In this document: piece by piece, positions 42,601-54,282 of the stretch
Numbering within the stretch: position 1 is the first letter of the stretch
Layout of the letters: each line of letters starts with the position of its first letter
From: Trogon surrucura
Taxonomy: Eukaryota > Chordata > Aves > Trogoniformes > Trogonidae
Length of the DNA stretch: 64,000 nucleotides
Direction of reading: 5' to 3'
NCBI GenBank assembly: GCA_020746105.1
Contig: CM036643.1
Span: 372,001-436,000, forward strand
Made by a program: the position numbers and the translations under genes
The notes under the pieces: generated by a model
The model's input: the letters and a program-made list of their open reading frames with translations, nothing else
What the model was told of the DNA's origin: nothing
Databases searched by the model: none

Positions 42601-45291
42601 CAGAGAGCTGGGGGAGCCGCGGGCACTGGTGCAGCCCTGCCACCCCGGCCACACCAGCCTAAGGGTGGCAGGATCTTGAATGCTGGCTTGGAGAGGTGGG
42701 AGAAGGACACCTTGGATTAATTCTATTTTTTTTGTTTGTTTGTTTGGCATATATCTTGAAAATCTATTTTCTATTAAGCCCAACCTCAGTGGTTTCCAAC
42801 ATAAAAATATTATTTTCTCTTCTTAAATGGAAAAATTCAGCTAGAAGGCAGTTCTCTACGCCGGGTGTGAAATGCCCCTCCCGCACAGGCTGTCGGGGAC
42901 AGTCCTTCACCTTCCCTGCGAGCAAAGGCAAGCCTCCCGCCTCGCTGCTCAGCGGGGACGCAATTACACATATGAGGCTGACCCGGCCAAAACGCAGCCC
43001 AGAAGAGTTTGACACAAAGTTGGGAACCTGCCAAGAAAATCCCTAATTGAAAGTGGTTGCCGAAACGTCTGTCGGTGGGGTCTCCGCCCGGTGAACCCTC
43101 CTCTTGTCACCGTGAATTACGAGCGCGCTCTGGTTTGAAATGAGGTAGAGTAAATCTAATCATATTTTTACGAGCCCCTTTTCCTCTCACTTTGGGCACA
43201 TGCTGTGCAGCAGAAGAGCAGCCGCTTTGCCTTTTTTCCATCTCCATCTCCTCCTTCGAGTGACAGGTCGGATTATTAACAGATTAAAAGTTCAAGCCGT
43301 AGGAAATGGAGTCTCCAAAAGCGAGCTGCAGCCACGGGCTGGCAGAAGAGCAGCGGCGCGGACGCTGGGATGTGTCCCTCACCTTCTAACGCGGTCCAGA
43401 CGGGATGCTCGGAAGGGACCGGGCTACGGAGCTGTTGGGGGGCACGAGCCACGTGGGTCACTCTCGGGGGGCTGGGCAGGAGTGTCAAGAAGGGAGGCAA
43501 CAAGAGAAGTGTCGTTCCGTCGCCGGCGCTCCAGCGAGGTCTGTCTTGGGGGCTGGCAGCGGGGCTGTCCCTGCATTTCTCCCACCTCCACCCCAACTCG
43601 GACCACCTCGACCGCCGCCGAGCCGCAGCGGGCAGCCCCCAGCACCGCCCAAAGGTCTCTGGGACCTTGCCCGGGGCTCCGGAGCAATAACAAGCCACTG
43701 TAAAAGCATCCTGCCTGCTGCGGAGCTATCTCCAAAGAGTTGTTTCACACCTCCTCGGGCGTGAAGGTCACAGACCAGATGTTCCCCATCAGCAGGCAGA
43801 TCCTAGTACATTTTACACCGGATTTAAGGCCTGCAGTCAAATTGCCTTCATTTTCTCAGAGGGAAGTGATACTTGCTGTTGGAGCAGTATTTGGGAAGGG
43901 GACGAACACTGATGCACAAAGAGCACAATCCTTGGGATACTGAGCCCTCCTGAAGTCTCTTCCACAATAGCTGCTGGCAGCTGGAGGTGCCTGGCTCTGC
44001 AAGAGCCCACTGCCATCCAGGACGCTGACACGACCGGCCGGCGTGCCTCAGGGCACTGGGTACCCCAGCAAACCCACTTCATCAGCCCCCCTGGCAGAGG
44101 AGAGATGCTCTCAGGTTCAGCAGCCGATGCTCTGACAGGGAGCTGAGCTCTTACGATGCCGGGCTGCACGGGGGTTCCTTGCCAGAGGTTCCCCTGCCAG
44201 GAATGGTCCTTGTCCTGCTACCGGTCACCCACAGCTGCAGGGACCCTAGAGATCTGCTCTTCCAGATTCATCCCTGGTGCTGGAACCGCAGCAAACAAGA
44301 GGGAAAGGACAGGTCTGTGAGCCACTGGCATGTCCAGGGGAGAGGCAAAGCTTTAGACAATATCCCTGCAGACACCAGCAGCCTCTGCTCCCTGCAGGGC
44401 ATCCCTCTGGGAGCTCCGAGCAGGAGACCTCAGCCTCGTAGACCCAGTTGCAGTGATGGCTTTGAGGGCTGCAAGTCAACCACTGTGACCCAGAATTCGG
44501 TCTGCAACAGGATCAGTGCTGGTGGCACGGGAAGCACCGCAAGGACATTGTCCTGGCACTGCCCAGGGAAAGCAGAGGAGGGGCAGGAGGATTTATCTAA
44601 TGCCCTCAACGCTGTCGAACACAATAGCCTAATCTCCACGACACACGCCCTGCCCTCCAAGGAGGACTGCATTAGTATCACCCAGCCCCGGAGGTGCTTT
44701 GCGTCCTGCCTCCTACAGCCTGAGGAGAAATAACTCAAGTCGTGATCAGACAGTGCAGTCACTGACTATGAGACAAATGCTAGAAAAGAGATCTCTTACA
44801 GTAAGCGCGAGGGGCTGCTCCAGGATTGTTGTCTCCTTGCAAAGCAATCTCATAGCAAAGCTGTTGCTTTGTGCTTGCTTGTAAAGAAACCATCCCTTCG
44901 GTGAACGCCAGGGCAGGGAGCTGCTGCCAGCTCTCGACTGACCATTTAGACTGACATAGAATGAGACGACCGGGTTCCTTCGGGGAAAGTCACGTTTGTT
45001 TGAGAATCAAAGACTGGAGCAATTCTGTTTGGGGGAAACGGTGGCCAGGAGCCACAGTGCTGGTGTGTACCATCCACAGATCCCCGTGGGGATCCTCACG
45101 GCTCAGCCACGGCAGCTCGTCAGGCCACATCCATGCTCCAGCGCTAAGAGAGGGCACTGGGGAATTGTTCTAATTCCTCTTGGCAAAGCAGCACACGAAG
45201 GACTCACCTGCCCCTGGGTGCCGGTGACCGTGCTGGGGAGGGCTCAGCCCAGGAGCACGGCTCACTCCTCCCTCCCCTTTACACTCCAGCT

Positions 45292-45337
45292 GGGTATAAT
45301 CCTTTAAAAGGCACGGGTATAATCCTTTAAAAGGCAC
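45292..45337 (+). repeat. Exact 23-bp tandem duplication
   Basis: Two identical 23-base copies (45292-45314 and 45315-45337), each containing TATAAT and TTTAAAAGG. A recent local duplication. Confidence 0.95.
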
Positions 45338-46439
45338 GTAGCTGGGCTCAGCGTGCGGCCACCCCGCGTTACGGACCCGCTGCGCGACTCCGGCTCTGGC
45401 TGAGGGTTTGCAGCTGGAGCTCCCGGCGCAGTCTGGCTTCCGACGGCTGCCGGCGCTGGGAGAGCTGCTGGGGCAGAGGGGGTTCACTTCAAAGCTGGTC
45501 TGCCTCTTATAAAAACCCCTGCCACGGAAACACGGATGCCTGGAATTTGCAGATGCCTGGCAGGTCTGCAAATAAAATGTTCAGATCAGTTGGTTGGCTG
45601 GGGAGGGGGTTTTAAGCATTGATACATGTGGAAGCATCTGCTCAGAGCAGAGCCTTGCGCCGCGTGTGCAGAGGCAGGTTTTGCCCCAAAGGGGTGTGAA
45701 GTGATCGGGGAGAAGGACCTCGTGCACCAGGACAGAGGAATGACCCAGCCTTTGAGCTGAATTCAGTCACGTTCCGGCTGTGACACTGGGAGTAGCAGTG
45801 GGAATCAGCCCTGAAACAAGGGCTGCAGGGGAGATGCGGGCAGGAGTCCCACAGCTGAGACACGGGAGGAGGCTGCTCTCATGCTCCTAGTCAACAGCGA
45901 TGCAAAATACAATGAATTTGCTTAAATCCCCTGAAAAACAGCCAAAGCAACCTGCCCCCAGGACAAACACAGCAGGAGCCTTTTACCTCCCTTCCCGAAG
46001 GTGCCTCTGTTCCCAGCAGAGTCTTCCCCCAGGGCCCACAAGCCCCAAGGTCAGCTCCTGGCACAGGGGCAACACTGTCCTGCTCCTGCTCCTCTGCTTT
46101 TAGCCATCGCTGCTGGTGCCAGGAGACAGCTCAGCAGCCCTCGGGGGCTGTTGGGTGCTGTACCAGGAACACACGAGCATCCCAAGGGTCACCTTGAGAG
46201 GGAAAATCCCTGTTGCCTGTAGGAAGGTCTCTGGATGTGATGTGTTTAAACACAACATTAAAAAGGATGCACCCAGAAAGGCGACTGAACCAGCAGGGAA
46301 AGCGATTTGCTCCATATTTATACTCCAAAAACGGGATTTCAGATCCAGCCTTTCCTGGCACTCTGGGCTGGCATCTACCTCCCTCTCCCCGGAGCACGCT
46401 GCTCCTGGCCAGACAAGCCCTGCACACCACCTCCACAGC

Positions 46440-46690
46440 CAATAAATCCTCTTCTCCATTAAACACGGCAGGTCTCAATTAGTTAAATGAGCACAACAAC
46501 CACAGTCCCTTCAGCAATTAGAGAAGTGGCTGAGTAATTAGATGGAATGTTAATTTAATTTCCAGGAGGGGGGAAAGCAAAAGAAAGGAAAGAAAAGATG
46601 AAGGAGCAAATGGGATTACATTTGGCGAGAGGGAAATTAAAACTCACTTAATCATAGAGCAATTAAAGTTGCTCAAACTACGCAGCTAGG
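46440..46690. promoter_or_regulatory. Homeodomain-site cluster, candidate enhancer
   Basis: Within about 200 bases there are CAATTAG (46477), CAATTAG (46516), GTAATTAG (46534), TTAATTTAATT (about 46550), AAATTAAAAC, TTAATCA (about 46648) and CAATTAAAG (about 46660). The block is non-repetitive. Such density of ATTA/TAAT cores is typical of conserved developmental enhancers. Not verified by alignment. Confidence 0.4.
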
Positions 46691-47003
46691 AAAAAACCCA
46701 CAAAACTAGAAGGACGGGACCACCAGCACGTACTGCGGACGATGCTCACGCAGGTAAAACACCGGCTGAAGGCCCACGCGTACAGGGATTTGCGTAACAC
46801 CCGCCCCGGCTTAGCCTTGCCTTTCTCCTTCGTCAGGGACCGGGAGAAGGGTATTGCCTTGCAAACAACTGCTTCATCCCGGCCGTACCTCCCGATAATG
46901 CTCTTATCAGCCTGCCTCAGCTGAGCGAGATCAGCCACCCTCCGCCAGGAGAAACAGAAACGCGAGGCGAGCAGCTCCCCGCAGCCCAGCGGCCGTGACG
47001 CTG

Positions 47004-47283
47004 GGTAATGAGCGACAGAACAAGAGGGGACGGCTTCAGACTGCGACAGGGGAGGCTTAGACTGGACATCAGGGAAAAAAATCTTCCCAGCAAGAGTGGT
47101 CAGAGATTGGCACAGGCTGCCCAGGGAGGGGTTGAGTCCCCACCCCTGGGGGTGTTTAAAGGCCGTTGAGATGTGGGGCTGGGGGAGGCGGGTTAGGGGT
47201 GAGCTTTGTAGAGTAGGGTCAGTGGTTGGACCCGATGATCCCGAGGGGCTTTTCCAGCCTGGATGATTCTCTGGTTCTGTGAA
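47004..47283 (+). mobile_element. CR1 LINE, 3' end
   Basis: The plus strand has the CR1 3' UTR phrases GAACAAGAGGGGACGGCTTC, GGAGGCTTAGACTGGACATC, GATTGGCACAGGCTGCCCAG and GGTTGGACCCGATGATCCCG, and ends with GATTCTCTGGTTCTGTGA, the CR1 octamer tail. It is 5'-truncated to about 280 bp. Confidence 0.93.
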
Positions 47284-50194
47284 ACTGGGGCTGGTGGTGC
47301 AGAGCACGGGCAGGCAGGGTCAGCCCCAGCACAGGCAGCTCTGGGGCTGGGGTCACCCCCCCACCGGTGCCAAGCTCCGAGCAGCTGCAGCCTGCGCGGC
47401 ACGTGCCTTCCCAGCGGGTCATCTCCTCTCTGCATTTTGGTGTGTTTTTTTTTACCTCTGTTTCTGATTTAAACATTTAAATACTGCTTTCCAGTTGTTC
47501 TGTGCATCGACAGGTACCAGGTTTCACCCAGGACCCTCCCGACACACCAGGAGCAGTGCCACGACAAGCGATACCCGGAACCCACCCGGGGGGTTGCCAG
47601 AAGGACAGAGCACTGAAGTGGAAAATCTCTGCTGGGCAAAACATTCAGCATCAAATTTGCCAGAGGCCTGACAGCCCCCGTGGGGTCTGGTGTCACTGGA
47701 GGGGCTGGAGTGCCCCAGCCCACACCCTGCCCTTCCCTGACCTGCCTTTCAGGGCAGCCCAACCATCACAGGACACGCGTTTCCCAGTCCCTCAGCGAGG
47801 AGCAGGGGTGGGTGCCAGGCTCTTGGGTGCAATGAAGCTGTCTGAGTTCAGCTCCCGGTGGCCTCCTGCCTCATCCCAGCCTGCGGCGAGGTTTGGAGAT
47901 AAAGGTAGGTTTTGTTCGGTTTAATTAGAGCTGGCGTGGAAGAGCTTCTCGCTGCCAAGGGCTGACAGGCAGATTAATTAATCCGCTCACCGTTGTCACT
48001 CGGAGACGGCTCCTCAGCAGCAAAGTGGGGGGGAGCCCTGGAGAGGAGCAGAGAGCCTCAGCAGCGCAGAAAAGCCAATGGGGACAGGGGATGGAGGGAG
48101 ATGTTTTCTCCCTGTTCATGCTTTCCTCCTTTTCCCTTCCCGGGGCTCAAACCTGCCCGAGTGTCTCCCCAGGGCTCTGGAGTTTCTCTGACCTCCTGCA
48201 AACACCGGAACTCCTGGCTGAAAAAACTCAAACTCTCTACTGTAAGAAACCATCCAGACAATGGGCAGGGGTTTTGCAGAGAGTAAAACAGGGAGTTAAT
48301 TCCCCCGCAGACCTTAGGGAAGCAGCAGATGGTTTGTTGCACTAGAAGTCTGATTGCATTACAGAAAGCCGTGTGAAACAAAGCAGAGCAGAACCCTCGT
48401 GCGAACGCCGTGCCCCCAGCCGGCGAGCAGCCCGCCAGGCTGCAAACGCCAGCGTGCTAATTCCAGCACCCACAGCTCACCGCCTTTTAACTACGATGTG
48501 GCGCATTCACAGCAATCCAGGAGGGGGAAAAAAAAAAGACCAAAAAATCCCAACAAACTATTTTCCACCAAACAGCTGCGTCTGCGACGTTACTCGAAGG
48601 CTGGAAGCGACCGGGGCGGGCAGTGAATGGAGGGTGTTGCAGCAGCTCGGAGCAACCGGACTGTCAGTCAGTGCCAAATTAGATGTTCCGAGCTCTGCTG
48701 GCATGTGGTGGGCAGGGTTCAGTGCTCACGCCCTGCTCTTGCACAGGACCGGCCGCTTCCCATCGCCAGCCGCCGGCCCCACGTGCCGCCGGAGGCAGGT
48801 GTGCAGGCAGGGAGGGTTCTCGGGCTGCGGCAGGTACAGACTCGCTCCGGAGAAAAGAGCAGGAGAGCTGGGACTGAGTCCTGGGGAAGGCTCAAGGGGA
48901 ACAGTTGTGGTCACTTATGCTCAAGAAAATTAAGAGAAAACTGGAACGGATGAAGAGGAACTGGGAATCAAAAGCAAGCTTGCAGGCAAGGAGTATGGAA
49001 GCTGGCTTTTTTAGCCTGGGAAACCAAGGAGGTAGGATGGGGAGCTGTCAGCACCCTCTGCAGGCAGGGGAGACTGCAGAGGCAGAGCCGGGTGATTCAG
49101 GCTAAAGATGCACGTTTGCCCTGGGCACTGGCTGGCTGCGTCTAAACCTGGAGGAAAGCTCCCAGTCATCAGGGAGACAGACACAGCTTTGCTAGGCAAA
49201 AGCCTCGCTGCTTTGGGGTAAGGCCATGAGATATGTAAATCTGTGTAAAGACTCTTTCCCCTCCATGGGTTCCTCTGCGTGTCCTGCCATAGACAGCCTG
49301 GCCCCAATGTGCTCCCCTGCGGCAGTACCTGCACCCAAGCTGTCCCACTGCAGCCAGCATTCCCCGGCTTTGCTCCAGCTTTTCTCTTGGCCTCCAGCGC
49401 AGCATTGTCCCAGCCTGGCTGGAAAAAAACAGGTTTACGAAGAGAGAAAAACAACATCTCCAGCAAGCTCGGCCACTCCTTGGGCTCACATCCCCCTCCG
49501 GCAGCTCAGGGGGCTCCCCGCCCTCCCCAGCTCAGCCCCAAAGCCCGTCCCCATCACCATCCAGCCTCCTTGGGCTCCTCAAATCTCTCCCTGCAGATCC
49601 CTTCCCCACCTCAGCATCCTGGGGGTAGCAAGAGCCAGACCTCTGCCCTCACCCTGCCAGGTCTCCTGTCCTCTACACCCGGGTCTGCAAGTCCTGCCTG
49701 GACTTGGCGGTAACCCCCACCATCCTACGAGGGGCACCAGAAAACGTCGCTCATGGGAGGTGCCTCTGGAGGAGGGAACTGTTTCTACGTGCGCTCCCAG
49801 AATGCTGGGCGCTGCCCATATTTAAAGCACGCAAAGAAAATCAGGGGTGAAGCACAAACAGCAACGCAGTGCCAGGTGTGACACAGCCAGCGCTTGCTCT
49901 GTTACGAGTAAACGAGCGCGTAAGCCGCGTCTCTCAGCTCGGAAAGGCAGCAAAGGGGACTTTTCCCTCGTGTAAAGGTGTCCTCCCTGTGCAAAACACA
50001 GGCAGAGATGCCAATTCCCCACCTGCCCTGGGCTGCTCCCGTGTCACCTCAGCTCATCGGAAGCAGGCTGCCATAAAATTAAGCATTTACTCCAAGCCCA
50101 TCCCCTTCTCTGCGAGCCCCGGGGGGATGCACACGATTTGCTCCCAGGGTTTTGCAGAGGTCGCATAAGCCCCGCGTGCCTCCGGGATGCTGCT

Positions 50195-50280
50195 GCCCTT
50201 TATCGTTTATTTGCTTAGCTGTAATTATAGCAGCGTAATTATAATCAGCACTCGTTTACATAAAGAAGCACTTTGCTCAG
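50195..50280. promoter_or_regulatory. Paired TAATTATA sites, candidate regulatory element
   Basis: GTAATTATA occurs twice, 14 bases apart (50221 and 50235), flanked by CGTTTATTTGCTTAG and CGTTTACATAAAG, which resemble forkhead sites. A second pair of AATTAATGG cores lies near 50522 and 50552. Non-repetitive texture; function inferred. Confidence 0.3.
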
Positions 50281-53200
50281 CTTCTGGACCCCCCCTGCTC
50301 TCCGAGCCATGAGCCAAGACAAACCTTGGGAGCACAAAAATCAACGTGACAGGAGGTCCAGGGAAAGGGAAAATCGGAGAGAAGGAGGGCGAGGGCCCCC
50401 CCGGGCAACTTGAGCCTCATTCCCCTCTGGATGAGCCGCAGGACGGGAAAGCCGGGAGCGCTGCGGTGTTTACACGCGCTGTCAAGGGGAACGGCACAAC
50501 TACACTTCACCTTTTCGTTGTGAATTAATGGCCAGGCAGCTCCATCCCAGCAATTAATGGGTCTGTACAGACCAGCGGGGGCTTGCTCCTCGGTACCTAT
50601 AAAAACCAAACATGTTTATGCCGGATTAAGCATTCAAGGTCAAAACTCACCTCTTTGAGTGCGCAGCATCTAGATGTGCCAACTAAGGGCAGGTTAAAAA
50701 AAAAATAATAAAGTCCAGAGACACAAGCTCATCCTGGGTTTTCTTTCTTCCCTGCAGTGAGCTGACTTGGCTTTACTCCTGAGAAATCAAAGAAAAGTCT
50801 GTAAGTATTAGGTTGATTTTCAAAACAGTTCCCCTCTGAGCTTTTCAATTCTGACCCAGGTTTTCAAGTAAGCTCAGTAAGGGCTGCCGAAGACAGCAGC
50901 AAGGGAGAAAAACACTTTTCATCCACAAAAATATTTGCATTTTCTTGTGTTTTCAAGGCTTAGTTGAAAAAAAAAAAAACCCAAACAAAAAAATCTCTTT
51001 TCATTTGGGAGAGCAGCTTCTCTGAATCTTTAGGGGGTAAAAAAAAAAAAAAAAGTCCAAAAGCCAATTGATCTCTTCCAAAACTCAACAGGTGAAGACA
51101 GTAACAAAAAAATTTGGTTTGAAAATCGGGTGCTTCGATAAGCATTTGGGGAGCTCCTGTTGAAGAGCAGCTCTCTTGGTGGGTTTTATACTGCTGCTAC
51201 ACACCCCCGCGCCCTCATCAGTTCTTGCTCTCATCTCCTCAGATAAAAAAAAAAAATAATCTGAGGTTTTCGGCAGGTCTGTGGCAGCACATGGACACCA
51301 GGGATGGACGGTGGGGCATCCACACACCCGTGCGCCGCCCAGAGCCGGGCTCTCCAGCAGCCTCGGCCGTGTCTCTTGGTGTTATTCCGACGCCCAGATG
51401 TTGTGTGTGCTGGGGCTACACCGGTCACAATCAAAAAGGATTTATTCCCTTTGCCAGGCTCCGACCAGAGTCTGAGCCTGCCTGTCCTGGAGCATCTGCT
51501 GACCTGTTCTGGAGGGAGGTGGAATATTCCCTGAGTTTGGGTCTGGGCTAATAATTATTATTACTCAGGGGGGCTTAAGCCCACCTTTTCAGTCCTTCTT
51601 TCCTAAGGTTCTCAGATTATTTTTAGGGTTTCCCCACTGTTAATGGTAAATTACTTATGCCACTTAAGAGGACCCGCACCCCTTCCAGCATCACGCCGCC
51701 TCGTCCCGCAGCCCTGCTCTGGCACGGCCCAGGTGGGAGGATGCAAAAAGCCACCGGTGGCAGCTCCGCTCTCCACCCCGTTGAGGCAGCTCCCTGTTGC
51801 CCTCACACCCTTTCCCTGCATCCCAGGAGCTCTATGGTTTTCCTACTTCAGCAGCCAGTGACCGAGGGTACTATTTTTCCCAGGGTTTTTTTGAGATATT
51901 TAAATAGGATCAGCGAGGCAGGAAGAGTCCGGTCACAAGGGAGAGGATGTCTGTGAGTGCCTGCCTCAAGAGAGCACTTGTCTGGGCTTCCGCGCTCTCT
52001 GGGATCTGCTCTCTGTCCAAAGCGACGACGACGACGGGCTTTGCCTCCGCGCTCTGCTCAGAGGGATCCTGGCAGCCGCCTCGGCAAAGGGGGATTCATC
52101 CCAAGGCCAGTCGCGGGACATGGTTTGCCTGGAAGTCCCGTGGTTTGTGGTTTAAGGGAAGACATTCCCAAATCCTACTCTGCTCAAACACCTTCTCCTC
52201 CCTCTCCAGCAACACCTTTGCTCCGGGAGATGCCTTTCCTGGTCCACGCGCTGCTGATCTGCTCACCACACTGAAGACAGACCAGCACCTGGTCAGAAGG
52301 CTTGGAGTCCAACAGGAGCTACCAAATAGCTGGCAGCGATCACTTGTGGAGTAACACATTTTTCACGAGCCGTTTGCATTGCAGCGATGTTATAAATCAC
52401 CCCGAGACAGCCAGCGTGCGGGTGAGGCAGGCTCGGAGGGTGGGTGAGGTGCCTACAGATGAGAGGCACGAAGCAATTAGACATGATGAACCACTCCGAG
52501 GTTTTGGGTTCATTGATTACGTGTCAGTCTCAAGGTAAAAAACATTTGGGAAACAAAGCAGCAGAACTCATTACTCCTGCAATCCCCGAGACACGAAAAT
52601 CAGTTGGGAGGGCGTCAATAGAGCTGGTTTGTAAAAGGGTTCAAGTAAACCAAGGCTCAAAAGTGAGGACTCCTGCCACAAAAGCCTTGGACTGGCCAGA
52701 CACCTCAGGGATTTTGGTGTCCCCAGCGGCACCAACAGCTGTAAATCCACAGGCAGTTGTTTCTCTTCCATGGAAGAAAGCACTTACCGGCTCCCTGGGG
52801 CTATAAGCCAAAATTGTGCAGCATTAACAAGCTAAAACGACTTCATCCCAACTCATAGGCAGCAGCCTTGATGGTGAGACCCAAGGTCTCTCTGTGCCCA
52901 TCTGGGGTGTCCCGGGCAGGGGGACATAGCGAGGCTGCTCGGGCAGGACAGCCCAGCTCCCCCTCCGCCATCCCTTCCTCACTCTCGCTTTCCTTAGCGC
53001 TGATCGCTCCTTTGGGCTTGGAGCCAGAGTGAAATCTCATCTCCGGAGGATACATTTTTAGACAGTTTACAGAATCTGGCTTCCTGCTTTTAAATATCTT
53101 GGGTTCTTTTGTTTCCCATCACCTGGCAAGTAGGTGCGAGGAAGGTCAGTGTCCCCAAGCGACTCTGCGGACGATCCTGCCATGAGTGGGCAACATCCGT

Positions 53201-54178
53201 GGCTTCGGAAGGAGCCAGAAGCAAAGTACCCTGAAGGCATCCAGGCATCCTGACTGAACCCACAATCATCCTGGGCACAGCAATCACCTCCTTTGTCCCC
53301 ATGCCCGTGATGGGGTACAACCATCTCCCCTACACGGTGTATGGGCAGGACAAGGAGAGGATCACGGACAGAGCGGAGATGCTGAGACACGAGGCTGGAA
53401 TACACCAAAACAGTGGAAAGACTGACCAGCATCAGTCATGAGACTCCATCACAGCTCCTCAGCAAGTGCCAGAGTGGGCCAGAGGACCAGCACCACGGCT
53501 GAGGTGGCGTTTCAGACCCCAGCACACTTCAGCTGTGTTTCTTCCCGCCAGGCAAGCCCGGGCCAGGCGTGACACAAAGCGTGCTCTGTCTCGCACATCC
53601 TCTTGGCGCCGGGCGCGCGCTGCCACAGCCGCCCACCACGGGAAGCTGCCGCCGGGAGGGACTTGGCTACCTCAAGGCAGGAGTCAAAGGGGATTTTGCC
53701 AGGTCTGGCTTCTCCTCACGGCTACTGGCTTAGAGAAGCTTTTGAGATGACACTGTCCCTGGACCATCCAGTTCCTTCTTTTCTTCAGAGATGCAGCAAG
53801 TGGTTTTCCCACTGGCAGGGAAAAAGCATTTTTTTTTACACAGAAACCCTGTCAAACACTTTGGAAAGTATTTTCTTTTTAGTGGCAGCTGTCTGTCAGC
53901 AGCTTAGACCCTGTCTGATCTCTAAATCAGAGCTCAGGAGCCCACTGCAGGCTGGTGAACAGCCCCCACAGCCAGGCAGCAGCTCTGCAGGTGAGCAGAG
54001 CCTGGCCGGGGGAGCTACACCCTGGCTTTGCCTTGGGGAGCCCTAGAACCCCCCAGCCCCATGGAGAGGGAGGATACCCTCTCTCTGCAGCAGGGTCGGG
54101 GGGTGAGCTGAGATTTCTGGGAGCTGCTTGAATAAGAGAAGGAAAGTGGGAAGGCACCGGAGGCTGCACTGGCTGAGC

Positions 54179-54282
54179 AACCAGGGGAGATACTGAGACA
54201 TCCCTCTTCAACCACAAGCTCAGCAGGAGCAACCAGGGGAGATACTGAGACATCCCTCTTCAACCACAAGCTCAGCAGGAGC
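54179..54282 (+). repeat. Exact 52-bp tandem duplication
   Basis: Two identical 52-base copies (54179-54230, 54231-54282) with no difference. A very recent duplication or an assembly artefact. Confidence 0.95.

Larger units (their letters stand above)
36291..46995. other. Region with no supported gene
   Basis: No open frame in this stretch has a recognisable domain or a supported exon structure. It contains a 22-base A run (36625-36646), a TTTG microsatellite (about 42730-42746), the 23-bp tandem duplication at 45292, and the homeodomain-site clusters described separately. A non-repetitive block at about 42,960-43,180 also has the look of a conserved element (CTAATTGAAAG, GTGAATTACG, TAAATCTAATCATA). 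Confidence 0.45.

Noticed and set aside
53080..53440. Minus-strand 121-codon frame that at first looked like a retroelement fragment
   Set aside because: No catalytic motif, terminal repeat or matching neighbour frame; likely chance.
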